Shown here piece after piece: positions 43,363 through 52,004 of a stretch of 64,000 nucleotides of DNA. The position numbers and the translations under genes are program-made. This stretch comes from Flavobacteriaceae bacterium (GTDB lineage Bacteria; Bacteroidota; Bacteroidia; Flavobacteriales; Flavobacteriaceae), in assembly GCA_014075215.1 (NCBI GenBank), contig CP046177.1:930001-994000 (forward strand), given 5' to 3'. The notes beneath the pieces are model-generated. The model was given only the letters and a program-made list of their open reading frames with translations. It was not told the origin of the DNA and did no database searches. Position 1 is the first letter of the stretch; each line of letters opens with the position of its first letter.

Positions 43363-43722
43363 TCAAACATCACCCCCGGTATGCATAAATCGCTGTTTTG
43401 CCAGTAATGCTTCTTCTGTTTCTATATGGTTCTCGTCCGGAACACAGCAGTCAACCGGGCAAACAGCTGCACATTGAGGTTCTTCATGAAACCCTTTACA
43501 CTCGGTACATTTGTCAGCAACTATATAATAGATCTCATCCGAAACAGGAGCTTGTTCTTCATCTGCATTTGCAGTTTTCCCATTAGATAAAACAATCGCT
43601 CCTTTCAAATCGGTTCCGTCAGCATATTTCCAGCCATCGGCACCTTCGTAAATGGCCGTATTAGGACATTCGGGTTCGCAGGCTCCACAGTTTATACACT
43701 CATCCGTTATGATTATTGCCAT
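43363..43722 (-). CDS. 4Fe-4S dicluster ferredoxin
   Basis: The 119-aa protein has two iron-sulfur binding sets, IITDECINCGACEPECPNTA and DKCTECKGFHEEPQCAAVCPVDCC (each cited in part), separated by an insertion of about 35 residues. Such ferredoxins carry electrons in the cytoplasm. The start at 43722 is chosen because the conserved MAIIITDECI begins there; the frame upstream overlaps the promoter region of the divergent gene. In Bacteroidota this gene is usually next to an acyl-CoA reductase gene, as here. Confidence 0.92.
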   Translation of the reverse strand: MAIIITDECINCGACEPECPNTAIYEGADGWKYADGTDLKGAIVLSNGKTANADEEQAPVSDEIYYIVADKCTECKGFHEEPQCAAVCPVDCCVPDENHIETEEALLAKQRFMHTGGDV

Positions 43723-43788
43723 ATGATTCTCTTTAGTTTGTGTAACTTTGGCAAAAATACATCCTAAAAAAGTAGTAACCAAAAAAAA

Positions 43789-44850
43789 ATGAGTAGTATT
43801 CAAAACAACATCTGTGCATTTTCGGAATTAGGTAATTTTTTAAGCCGGTTTTCGGGAAAAAGCATTCAAAAAAGAGAAAAAATACCTTATAGCGAACTTT
43901 TCTTTGACGGTTTTCAACATCAAATTACATTAGCAGAAGAAAACAATGCATGGTTTACCAAAGACAATATACTGTTTTCCTTAGCATATTGGGCGAAAGC
44001 CCTACAAAAAGAGAACCTGGAAAAATGGATATCCGGCAAACACATAGGAAAGAACACTTCCAAAAGAGTAGCCATCATCATGGCAGGAAATATTCCTTTG
44101 ACAGGCTTTCATGATTTTTTATCCGTACTCATCTCCGGGCATGCCGTTTTGGTAAAGCAGTCGTCCAATGATAAGCACTTATTACCTTACCTGGCCAAAT
44201 ACCTGGCCAGTGTAAATGCATCTTTTAAAGAGAATATTACTTTTACCGAAGATACAATCGACCATTTTGACGCAGTCATTGCCACCGGAAGCAATAATAC
44301 CGCCCGCTATTTTGAATACTATTTCAGAAACAAACCCGGTATTATCAGAAAAAACAGAAATTCCGTTGCGGTCATACAAGGGAACGAAACCGAGCAGGAC
44401 TTTGAAAATTTGAGCAAAGATATTTTCAGGTATTTTGGACTGGGTTGTAGAAGTGTTTCCAAACTATTTGTTCCCAAAAGTTTTGATTTTGACCTTTTTT
44501 TTAAAGGAATGTATAAACAACATCAGATCATCAACCATCGAAAATATGCGAATAACTATGATTATAACAAAGCGGTGTATCTGATGAGTGCATTTGATAT
44601 GCTGGAAAATGGTTTTCTTATCATCAAAGAAGATAAAAGCCATGCATCTCCCATTGCCAGTATTTTTTATGAGTATTATGATGATCCTGTCAACCTCAAA
44701 ATAAAACTACATCGGGAAGCAGCACATATTCAATGCATAGTGGCCAAAAACTTTATAGAAAATGAGGTGAAATTTGGTCAGACACAATATCCGGTGTTAT
44801 GGGATTATGCAGACGGCATAAATACGTTGGATTTTTTATCCGAAATTTAA
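43789..44850 (+). CDS. LuxC-like acyl-CoA reductase
   Basis: The 353-aa protein belongs to the LuxC/acyl-CoA reductase family (aldehyde dehydrogenase fold). Visible features are AIIMAGNIPLTGFHDFLSVL, HAVLVKQSSNDKHLLPYL, DAVIATGSNNTARYFEYYF, NRNSVAVI and FGLGCRSVSKLFVP, with the Cys in GLGCRS as probable nucleophile. It would reduce an acyl-CoA to an aldehyde with NAD(P)H. It is divergent from the ferredoxin gene, its usual neighbour. The pair sits inside the gap that splits the ribosomal cluster. Confidence 0.9.
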   Translation: MSSIQNNICAFSELGNFLSRFSGKSIQKREKIPYSELFFDGFQHQITLAEENNAWFTKDNILFSLAYWAKALQKENLEKWISGKHIGKNTSKRVAIIMAGNIPLTGFHDFLSVLISGHAVLVKQSSNDKHLLPYLAKYLASVNASFKENITFTEDTIDHFDAVIATGSNNTARYFEYYFRNKPGIIRKNRNSVAVIQGNETEQDFENLSKDIFRYFGLGCRSVSKLFVPKSFDFDLFFKGMYKQHQIINHRKYANNYDYNKAVYLMSAFDMLENGFLIIKEDKSHASPIASIFYEYYDDPVNLKIKLHREAAHIQCIVAKNFIENEVKFGQTQYPVLWDYADGINTLDFLSEI

Positions 44851-45067
44851 CAGAAAAACACTTATATCAGTTTAACTTTTTTGAAATCTTTCAATCTTTC
44901 AATTCATTGAATAATCCAATCGGTTATCCAAAAAACACCATCGGGTGTGATAACGGACAGCAAAATACTATTTTTCTAAAAAGAATAATACTATTTTTCC
45001 CTTACTTTAAAAGGCCTGAAACTTTCAAACTTTTAAACTTTCAACGGGTGCATAACATTTTGTCGTT

Positions 45068-46009
45068 TTAAGCAGCTTTATTTTTCTCAGTACAGATTAG
45101 GTTAACTACTTTGTTCCATTTATCACTCAGTTTAGTTGTTCTTAATGTGAGCATATTTTGAGCTCCAATTTTAGACCAACGTTGTCCAGAGAGTTTCATT
45201 CTTTTTTGAACAACCTCCCTGTTAGCTGCTTCTATGGCTCCAGATCCTATAATACCTGCTCCTGTATTTTGATATTGCTGATAGTCCATACGCGACCTAT
45301 TTTCGGTATAATATGTGATAAGTTGGCTTTGTTGTTTACGTTGATTTTGCTTTGTCAATTCTAAGTTTTTGATATTCTCAATGACTTGATTTACTTGACT
45401 GTTTTTTAGTAGTTGCTCCTGTTGACCAACCCAACTGTTATATGACTCTTGATTAGAGAGACAAACCTTAGCAAAATCGTGTAAATGTTCTAAAGCATGA
45501 TACCAATCCAATATTTGTGTGGCAAAAGGGTAATGTTGATCTACCCATTTCCATATCCATCTAGCACCATCACCAACAAAAATCAGTCGCTTATCAATAC
45601 TCCTGTAACAGCCTAAGTATCTATCCATTCTATCTGTAAACTTATCAGCTTTGCCTAAATATGCTTCATACAACGAATGGCGTATCCATCCACGTTTATT
45701 TGATATGTCCATACAGCTACTCTGTTTAAAAATTCTGCCTAATTTTACTTCTTTCCAAGCCTCTTCCCGAGTGAAAAGCATCGACCCATCGACCATAGCA
45801 TATATGCACTCTTGGTTATCTACCTTAAGAATATCAGGTTCAACGGCATCAACCTCCAATACTTTTTCTTGCTCTAATAAACCACCATAAAAGTCTGTGA
45901 CTCTGTAAAGCTGCATCGCATTGACTGAAACACCTAGAAGATTCGATAAAACTTCATGACCATCTCCATAACAATCGTTTTGACCAATATAAATCATTTT
46001 GTCTTGCAT
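45068..46009 (-). CDS. ISKra4-type transposase, catalytic frame (copy 2)
   Basis: The translated sequence is identical to that at 36303-37244, with VDGSM, GDGARWIWK, DWYHALEHL and EAANREVV. It appears intact, and the complete identity of the copies points to recent transposition. Confidence 0.9.
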   Translation of the reverse strand: MQDKMIYIGQNDCYGDGHEVLSNLLGVSVNAMQLYRVTDFYGGLLEQEKVLEVDAVEPDILKVDNQECIYAMVDGSMLFTREEAWKEVKLGRIFKQSSCMDISNKRGWIRHSLYEAYLGKADKFTDRMDRYLGCYRSIDKRLIFVGDGARWIWKWVDQHYPFATQILDWYHALEHLHDFAKVCLSNQESYNSWVGQQEQLLKNSQVNQVIENIKNLELTKQNQRKQQSQLITYYTENRSRMDYQQYQNTGAGIIGSGAIEAANREVVQKRMKLSGQRWSKIGAQNMLTLRTTKLSDKWNKVVNLICTEKNKAA

Positions 46010-46061
46010 ATAGGGACTTATCTTAAATCCATTGACTTTTTCACTAAAGGGATGAGTGTTG

Positions 46062-46274
46062 TTAATCTCTATCTTTCCGTAACGTGATAAGTTTTTTTTT
46101 ACGCCTGTCTTTAGATGGTTCGCTTATACTTCTCTCTAAAACCTCTCGACCATAGTCCGTCCATATTTGATCAAAAGTCTTTTCGTAATCATAGTAACTC
46201 TTTATGTTTGATAATTTTGCTATCGCTTGATAACGCTTCTTGGCTTGGGCTAAAAATTCCTCTTCGCTAATCAT
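46062..46274 (-). CDS. ISKra4-type transposase, N-terminal frame (copy 2)
   Basis: This is identical to the 70-aa product at 36038-36250, with the same A9 tract (T9 on the plus strand, 46092-46100) at the proposed recoding site. Confidence 0.85.
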   Translation of the reverse strand: MISEEEFLAQAKKRYQAIAKLSNIKSYYDYEKTFDQIWTDYGREVLERSISEPSKDRRKKKLITLRKDRD

Positions 46275-46356
46275 AATGGTGTCGCTTTTAAAAGTTAATC
46301 CTTAAAAATAACTATTTCGCGACAAAATGTTATGCACCCCTTTCAACTACATAAAA

Positions 46357-46386
46357 TTGCAGGCGTATAATTTTTTTGTATATTTG
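46357..46386 (+). promoter_or_regulatory. rplC operon promoter
   Basis: TTG at 46357-46359, 19 nt, TATATTTG at 46379-46386, followed by cgcactct, exactly parallel to the rpsL promoter. It shows that rplC and following genes form a transcription unit independent of rpsJ. Confidence 0.75.
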
Positions 46387-46658
46387 CGCACTCTAAAAGT
46401 AAAAAGCCGGTAAAATAAGGATGTTACTTTTATAGAGAATGCACGCCAAAAGTGTTTTGGTAACATGTCCCGAGCAGTTGACAAGGGAAAGACGGTAAAA
46501 AAATAGATTCGGGGTGGAGGCTGTTTTTACCCTGTTTTTTTGAAATGAACTTAAAGGAAAATGAATAAAGTAAAACCTAAACAGAAAACGAACAAATGTT
46601 CACTCTTTGAATCTTTCAATATTTAAATAAAATTATAGTAAATCTTTAACTAATACAT
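46387..46658 (+). promoter_or_regulatory. Long leader of the rplC operon with terminator-like hairpin
   Basis: The 270-nt untranslated leader carries a hairpin with arms ggtaaaaa (46493-46500) and tttttacc (46524-46531), followed by tgttttttt. It resembles an attenuator, as expected for autogenous control of a ribosomal operon, for example by L4. Upstream, taacatgtcccgagcagttgac could form an alternative structure. No coding potential was seen. I cannot match it to a named leader family. Confidence 0.45.
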
Positions 46659-47276
46659 ATGTCCGGGTTAATAGGAAGAAAAATCGGAATGACCAGTTTA
46701 TTTGATGAAAACGGGAAAAATATTCCCTGTACGGTCATTGGAGCAGGTCCGTGTATTGTTACCCAAGTCAGAACCAAAGAGGTTGACGGCTATGATGCCT
46801 TACAATTGGGTTTCGATGACAAAAAAGCAAAAAGAATTAACAAACCTCTGGAAGGCCATTTTAAGAAAGCCGGTACGCCTGCTAAAAGGAAAGTTACCGA
46901 ATTTCAAGGATTTGAAGAAACCTATACATTGGGAGATGTTGTTACGGTAGCCCATTTTATTGAAGGTGAATTTGTCGATATTTCGGGAATTTCAAAAGGA
47001 AAAGGATTTCAGGGTGTTGTAAAACGTCATGGATTTGGTGGTGTAGGACAAGCAACTCACGGTCAGCATAACCGTTTGCGAGCTCCGGGTTCCATAGGTG
47101 CCGCATCTTATCCGGCCAGGGTTTTCAAAGGAATGAAAATGGCAGGAAGAATGGGCGGAAAAAAAGTAAAGGTTCAAAACCTACGAGTTTTAAAAGTAGT
47201 TCCGGAAAAGAATTTACTGGTTGTAAAAGGAGCAGTCCCCGGCCATAAAAACGCATATATAACGATTCGGAAATAA
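46659..47276 (+). CDS. rplC: 50S ribosomal protein L3
   Basis: L3 is a primary 23S rRNA binder near the peptidyl transferase centre. The 205-aa protein shows GLIGRKIGMTSLFDENG and the central-loop motif GFQGVVKRHGFGGVGQATHG with the methylatable Gln region. It is the first gene of the second ribosomal block, and its last base overlaps the rplD start (TAATG). Confidence 0.98.
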   Translation: MSGLIGRKIGMTSLFDENGKNIPCTVIGAGPCIVTQVRTKEVDGYDALQLGFDDKKAKRINKPLEGHFKKAGTPAKRKVTEFQGFEETYTLGDVVTVAHFIEGEFVDISGISKGKGFQGVVKRHGFGGVGQATHGQHNRLRAPGSIGAASYPARVFKGMKMAGRMGGKKVKVQNLRVLKVVPEKNLLVVKGAVPGHKNAYITIRK

Positions 47277-47905
47277 TGAAAGTAGCAGTTGTAGATATCA
47301 ATGGTAAGGATACGGGTAGAAAGGCAGAACTTTCTAAAGAAGTATTCGAAATAGAACCTAATGACCATGCAATTTATTTGGATGTAAAGCAGTACTTGGC
47401 AAATCAAAGACAGGGAACGCACAAAGCCAAAGAAAGAGCAGAGGTTATGGGAAGTACAAGAAAAATCAAAAAACAAAAAGGAACAGGAACAGCTCGTGCA
47501 GGCAGTATCAAATCGCCGATATTTAGAGGAGGAGGTCGTGTTTTCGGACCAAGACCAAGAAGCTATTCTTTTAAATTGAACAAAAATCTAAAGCGTTTGG
47601 CGCGTAAGTCTGCCCTCAGTATTCAGGCAAAAGATAATAATTTGGTAGTCATCGAAGATTTTAATTTTGATACGCCAAGTACAAAGGACTTTGTCAATGT
47701 ACTAAAATACCTGGCTTTAGACACTGAGAAGTCATTGTTTGTATTGGGCGGATCGAATAATAATGTATATTTGTCGTCTCGAAATTTAAAAACTTCTAAA
47801 ATTGTAAGTAGCTCAGGGCTACATACTTACAATATTTTAAATGCAAATAAAATAGTGATTTCCGAAAGCTCTTTGGCAGGAATTAATTCAAATTTAAGCA
47901 AATAG
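47276..47905 (+). CDS. rplD: 50S ribosomal protein L4
   Basis: L4 lines the exit tunnel. The 209-aa protein has the tunnel loop KKQKGTGTARAGSIKSPIFR and GGGRVFGPRPRSY. It begins at the last base of rplC and ends 1 nt before rplW. L4 represses its own operon in several bacteria, which is relevant to the leader hairpin upstream of rplC. Confidence 0.98.
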   Translation: MKVAVVDINGKDTGRKAELSKEVFEIEPNDHAIYLDVKQYLANQRQGTHKAKERAEVMGSTRKIKKQKGTGTARAGSIKSPIFRGGGRVFGPRPRSYSFKLNKNLKRLARKSALSIQAKDNNLVVIEDFNFDTPSTKDFVNVLKYLALDTEKSLFVLGGSNNNVYLSSRNLKTSKIVSSSGLHTYNILNANKIVISESSLAGINSNLSK

Positions 47906-47906
47906 G

Positions 47907-48197
47907 ATGAGTATTTTAATAAAACCTATTATTACGGAAAAAGCAACAAACGACAGCGAGCTATTCAACCGCTATGCGTTTGTTGTAGACAAAAGAGCTA
48001 ATAAATTAGAGATTAAAGATGCGGTAGAAACTGCATACGGAGTTTCAATTTCCAGTGTGAAAACGTTAAACTACCCTTTAAAAAGGACTACCAAGTTCAC
48101 AAAAAAGGGGGTAGTGGTGAGTACAAAAAGCGCTTATAAAAAAGCAATTGTGCAGTTAGAGGATGGAGATAGTATTGATTTTTATAATAATTTGTAA
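47907..48197 (+). CDS. rplW: 50S ribosomal protein L23
   Basis: L23 surrounds the tunnel exit and docks trigger factor and SRP. The 96-aa protein shows ILIKPIITEKATND at the start and YAFVVDKRANKLEIKDAVE, with the usual VKTLNYP segment. It lies directly between rplD and rplB. Confidence 0.97.
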   Translation: MSILIKPIITEKATNDSELFNRYAFVVDKRANKLEIKDAVETAYGVSISSVKTLNYPLKRTTKFTKKGVVVSTKSAYKKAIVQLEDGDSIDFYNNL

Positions 48198-48208
48198 AAG
48201 AAGATAGC

Positions 48209-49033
48209 ATGTCAGTTAGAAAATTAAAACCGATAACACCGGGCCAGCGTTTTAGAGTTGTCAACGAGTTCGATGCTATCACAACTGATAAGCCCGAGAA
48301 AAGTTTACTGGCTCCTAAAAAAAGATCCGGAGGCCGAAACAATCAGGGTAGAATGACTACACGAAATATTGGTGGAGGGCATAAAAGAAGATATCGTATC
48401 ATCGATTTTAAAAGGGATAAAAAAGAGGTGCCCGGAATTGTAAAAACGATTGAGTACGATCCGAACCGTACGGCATTTATTGCCTTAATACATTATACGG
48501 ATGGCGAAAAACGTTATGTGATTGCACAAAGCGGCCTGCAAGTAGACCAAACCATTATTTCCGGTGCCGGGGTTGCTCCGGAGATCGGCAATGCAATGCC
48601 TTTAAGTGATATTCCGATGGGAACCACCATTTCATGTATAGAGCTACGGCCGGGACAAGGTGCTGTCATGGCACGTTCTGCGGGTTCTTTTGCGCAGTTA
48701 ATGGCAAAAGAAGGTAAATATGCTACTGTGAAACTGCCTTCGGGAGAAACAAGATTGGTCTTATTGACCTGTGTGGCTACCATTGGAGTGATATCAAATT
48801 CCGATCATCAATTAATAGTATCCGGAAAGGCCGGTAGAAGCAGATGGTTGGGGAGAAGGCCAAGAACCAACGCTGTAAGAATGAACCCTATAGATCATCC
48901 AATGGGTGGTGGAGAAGGACGCTCTTCCGGAGGGCATCCGCGCTCCAGGAACGGGATTCCTGCAAAAGGATTTAAAACCAGATCTAAAACCAAAGCAAGT
49001 AATAAATATATTCTGGAGCGTAGAAAGAAATAA
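48209..49033 (+). CDS. rplB: 50S ribosomal protein L2
   Basis: L2 is needed for subunit joining and peptidyl transfer. The 274-aa protein shows KRSGGRNNQGRMTTRNIGGG, ELRPGQGAVMARSAGSFAQL and the conserved NPIDHPMGGGEGRSSGGHPR region containing the key His. It is followed by rpsS at 7 nt. Confidence 0.98.
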   Translation: MSVRKLKPITPGQRFRVVNEFDAITTDKPEKSLLAPKKRSGGRNNQGRMTTRNIGGGHKRRYRIIDFKRDKKEVPGIVKTIEYDPNRTAFIALIHYTDGEKRYVIAQSGLQVDQTIISGAGVAPEIGNAMPLSDIPMGTTISCIELRPGQGAVMARSAGSFAQLMAKEGKYATVKLPSGETRLVLLTCVATIGVISNSDHQLIVSGKAGRSRWLGRRPRTNAVRMNPIDHPMGGGEGRSSGGHPRSRNGIPAKGFKTRSKTKASNKYILERRKK

Positions 49034-49040
49034 CTAAATT

Positions 49041-49319
49041 ATGGCAAGATCATTAAAAAAAGGACCATACGTTCATTATAAATTAGAGAAAAAAGTAATG
49101 GCAAATATTGAATCCGGAAAAAAACCGGTAATCAAAACCTGGTCCAGGGCAAGTATGATTACCCCTGATTTTGTAGGCCAGACAATAGCAGTACATAATG
49201 GGCGCCAGTTCGTTCCTGTATATATTACTGAGAATATGGTAGGACATAAATTAGGCGAATTTTCACCAACACGTTCATTTAGAGGGCATGCAGGTGCAAA
49301 AAATAAAGGAAAAAAATAA
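49041..49319 (+). CDS. rpsS: 30S ribosomal protein S19
   Basis: S19 binds the 30S head near the A site with S13. The 92-aa protein shows MARSLKKGPYV, IKTWSRASMITPDFVGQTIA and VGHKLGEFSPTRSFRGHAG. Length and order are as expected in the S10 cluster. Confidence 0.98.
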   Translation: MARSLKKGPYVHYKLEKKVMANIESGKKPVIKTWSRASMITPDFVGQTIAVHNGRQFVPVYITENMVGHKLGEFSPTRSFRGHAGAKNKGKK

Positions 49320-49327
49320 ATCAGGAA

Positions 49328-49732
49328 ATGGGAACTCGTAAGAAAAACAGGGCAAACCAATTAAAAGAAGTTAAAAAGCAAAGAGTTTTTGCTAAGCTTG
49401 TTAACTGCCCGACATCACCGAGAAAAATGCGTTTGGTTGCAGATCAAATAAGAGGAATAGAAGTAGAAAAAGCACTTCAAATTTTAAAATTTAGCCCTAA
49501 AGAAGCATCCGGGAATCTGGAGAAATTATTATTATCTGCAATTGCAAACTGGCAGGTAAAAAACGAAGATGCAAGTATTGAAGATGCGGCGTTGTATGTA
49601 AAATCTGTTTGTGTGGACAGCGCAGGAATGTTAAAACGATTAAGACCTGCTCCGCAAGGTCGTGCTCACAGGATACGTAAGAGATCAAATCATGTTACTA
49701 TTGAGTTGGGTGCAAAAAATATCAGTAATTAA
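49328..49732 (+). CDS. rplV: 50S ribosomal protein L22
   Basis: L22 reaches into the exit tunnel and is a site of macrolide resistance. The 134-aa product shows NCPTSPRKMRLVADQIRG and the beta-hairpin KRLRPAPQGRAHRIRKRSNH. It lies 8 nt after rpsS. Confidence 0.98.
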   Translation: MGTRKKNRANQLKEVKKQRVFAKLVNCPTSPRKMRLVADQIRGIEVEKALQILKFSPKEASGNLEKLLLSAIANWQVKNEDASIEDAALYVKSVCVDSAGMLKRLRPAPQGRAHRIRKRSNHVTIELGAKNISN

Positions 49733-49744
49733 TCATTAGTAGAA

Positions 49745-50473
49745 ATGGGTCAAAAAACGAATCCGATAGGAAATCGACTAGGAATTATCAAAGGATGGGA
49801 ATCTAACTGGTACGGAGGCAAGAACTATGGCGATAAAATTGCTGAAGATGAGAAAATAAGAAAATATATCAATGCCAGGTTATCCAAAGCAAGTGTTTCT
49901 CGTATCATCATTGAACGTACACTCAAACTGGTAACCGTTACGATCACTACGGCACGCCCTGGAATTATTATTGGTAAAGGAGGCCAGGAAGTAGACAAGT
50001 TAAAAGAAGAGCTCAAGAAAATTACAGATAAGGAAGTTCAGATTAATATTTTTGAAATTAAACGGCCTGAGCTTGACGCAAAATTAGTAGCAGCCGGTAT
50101 TGCCCGCCAGATTGAAAATAGAATTTCGTATAAAAGAGCTATTAAAATGGCTATTGCTGCTACGATGAGAATGAGTGCGGAGGGAATTAAAATACAGATT
50201 TCCGGTCGTTTAAACGGTGCGGAGATGGCGCGTTCGGAGCACTACAAAGAAGGTAGGATTCCACTATCTACATTTAGAGCAGATATTGATTATGCGTTGG
50301 TTGAAGCACATACCACTTACGGAAGGTTAGGTGTGAAAGTGTGGATTATGAAAGGAGAAGTATATGGCAGGAGAGAATTATCTCCATTAGTAGGATTGTC
50401 TAAAAAACAAACCAGTATTCATAGTAATAAAAGTACAGGTGCTATAAAACGCCAACCTCACAGGAGAAAATAG
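49745..50473 (+). CDS. rpsC: 30S ribosomal protein S3
   Basis: S3 forms part of the mRNA entry tunnel and helicase. The 242-aa protein has the KH motif TARPGIIIGKGGQEVDKLKE and the C-terminal ISGRLNGAEMARSEHYKEGR and YGRLGVKVWIMKGE. A 66-nt spacer separates it from rplP. Confidence 0.98.
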   Translation: MGQKTNPIGNRLGIIKGWESNWYGGKNYGDKIAEDEKIRKYINARLSKASVSRIIIERTLKLVTVTITTARPGIIIGKGGQEVDKLKEELKKITDKEVQINIFEIKRPELDAKLVAAGIARQIENRISYKRAIKMAIAATMRMSAEGIKIQISGRLNGAEMARSEHYKEGRIPLSTFRADIDYALVEAHTTYGRLGVKVWIMKGEVYGRRELSPLVGLSKKQTSIHSNKSTGAIKRQPHRRK

Positions 50474-50539
50474 ATTTTTGATATAGGGAATTATAATTGA
50501 TTCGGTGATTGAGCAAATCGGCAAATAAAAAGTAAAAGA

Positions 50540-50965
50540 ATGTTACAGCCAAAAAGAGTAAAATATCGTAAGGTACAAAAGGGGAAAGGGAATATGAAAG
50601 GCATTTCGGGCAGAGGGAATCGACTTTCCAATGGAATGTTTGGAATCAAATCTCTTGATCAGAATTTATTAACCTCTCGCCAGATTGAAGCAGCTCGTAT
50701 TGCAGCAACTCGTTATATGAAAAGAGAAGGGCAACTTTGGATTAAAATTTTTCCGGACAAACCCATTACCAGGAAGCCGTTGGAGGTTCGTATGGGAAAG
50801 GGTAAAGGAGCGCCCGATCATTTTGTTGCCGTAGTAAAACCGGGTAGAATTTTGTTTGAAGTTGGCGGCGTATCAATGGATATTGCAAAAGAAGCCTTGC
50901 GCCTGGCCGCGCAAAAGCTTCCTGTAAGGACAAAATTTATAATAGCAAGAGATTTTCAAGCTTAG
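50540..50965 (+). CDS. rplP: 50S ribosomal protein L16
   Basis: L16 organises the A-site region of the 50S subunit. The 141-aa protein shows MLQPKRVKYRKVQKGKGNMK, RQIEAARIAATRYMKREGQL and MGKGKGAPDHFVAVVKPGR. Normally rpmC follows at once, but here a lipoprotein gene starts 6 nt downstream. Confidence 0.98.
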   Translation: MLQPKRVKYRKVQKGKGNMKGISGRGNRLSNGMFGIKSLDQNLLTSRQIEAARIAATRYMKREGQLWIKIFPDKPITRKPLEVRMGKGKGAPDHFVAVVKPGRILFEVGGVSMDIAKEALRLAAQKLPVRTKFIIARDFQA

Positions 50966-50971
50966 AAAAGA

Positions 50972-51922
50972 ATGAAACGAATTATTATTTTTTTGGTACT
51001 CTCTTTAGTGATTATACAGGTCAGTTGCGATGCCAATGATAATAAGGCAAAAAGTGATGTATCCGCAGAGAAATTAAAAGGTAAAGTAAAAAGGGTTAGT
51101 TTGCTAACATATAAACCCATAGAAAAATTTGGAGAGATTATAAAAGACGGAGAGACTCCAATTAGTATACATACCATATACTTTAACGATAAAGGATATA
51201 GAACTGAAGAAAATAAAATAGATTCAACGGGAAATAAAGAATTGGAGATATTTTATACATACGATGCAAAAGGAAACAGAACGGAGAGTCGTTGGAGCTA
51301 TCCTGCAAATAAGGAACGTAATCACAAATACACTTACTCTTATGATGAAAAAAGGAACTTAATAGAAATTATTAAAAATAAGCTCGATGGGAATCCGGAG
51401 TTTAAGATTACTTATCAGTATGATGAAAAAGGAAATAAAACAGGAGAAAAGACATATGATTTTGATAGTAAACAGGAATATAAACTTGTCTATAAATATG
51501 ACACAGAGGGAAATAATATAGAAAAAAACGGCTATGACACAAAAGATAGCTTGTTGTATAAAATAATTAATAAGTACGATACAAAAAATAAGCTGTCTAA
51601 AGAAAACAGGTATAAATCCGACGGAAGTTTGGAGTACAGATATAATTATAGCTATGATGAAAAAGGAAATAATACGGAAAAGAGCTGGTATAATGTTGCT
51701 CAACTACTGGTATACAGGTTTGTTTACGAATATGATGAAAATGGAAGTGAAGTGGAAAAAACAGCAAATGTGTCTAACGGAAGCCTAATATATAAATACA
51801 GAAGTAACTATGAATATGATGCACATAACAATTGGGTAAGAAAGGTAACAGCGGATGAAAAAACAGATATTAGAAAACCTGTTTCCATAGAAGAAAGAAA
51901 GATTGAATATTATGGAAATTAA
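50972..51922 (+). CDS. YD/RHS-like repeat lipoprotein inside the ribosomal operon
   Basis: The 316-aa protein has a lipoprotein signal (IIIFLVLSLVIIQVSC) and then about seven imperfect repeats of some 25-30 residues of the form YxYDEKGNxTExxxYxxxxxLxY (for example YQYDEKGNKTGEKTYD, YSYDEKGNNTEKSWYN, YEYDENGSEVEKTANV). The pattern recalls YD/RHS repeats, which fold into beta-sheet shells and bind carbohydrate. It begins 6 nt after rplP and ends 82 nt before rpmC, same strand, so it is presumably transcribed with the ribosomal genes. It is not a ribosomal protein and breaks an otherwise universal gene adjacency. Confidence 0.85.
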   Translation: MKRIIIFLVLSLVIIQVSCDANDNKAKSDVSAEKLKGKVKRVSLLTYKPIEKFGEIIKDGETPISIHTIYFNDKGYRTEENKIDSTGNKELEIFYTYDAKGNRTESRWSYPANKERNHKYTYSYDEKRNLIEIIKNKLDGNPEFKITYQYDEKGNKTGEKTYDFDSKQEYKLVYKYDTEGNNIEKNGYDTKDSLLYKIINKYDTKNKLSKENRYKSDGSLEYRYNYSYDEKGNNTEKSWYNVAQLLVYRFVYEYDENGSEVEKTANVSNGSLIYKYRSNYEYDAHNNWVRKVTADEKTDIRKPVSIEERKIEYYGN

Positions 51923-52004
51923 AACGGGATATAGGTTTTAATTAAAAAGAATAAGAGACTAATACCGGATTTAATGAAGAAGGTTAGCTCAAATTATAAA
52001 AGAA

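Larger units (their letters stand above)
45046..46339 (-). mobile_element. ISKra4-type insertion sequence, copy 2
   Basis: The 1294-bp element has the same 20-bp terminal inverted repeats as copy 1 and an 8-bp duplication ctttcaac (45038-45045, 46340-46347). It is inverted relative to copy 1. Its left boundary on the plus strand lies in aactttcaaac-type low-complexity sequence, and its right boundary is 17 bp upstream of the -33 box of the rplC promoter. Confidence 0.95.

Noticed and set aside
46441..46500. Small ORF in the rplC leader
   Set aside because: No frame of useful length or composition; the conserved-looking part is better explained as RNA structure.
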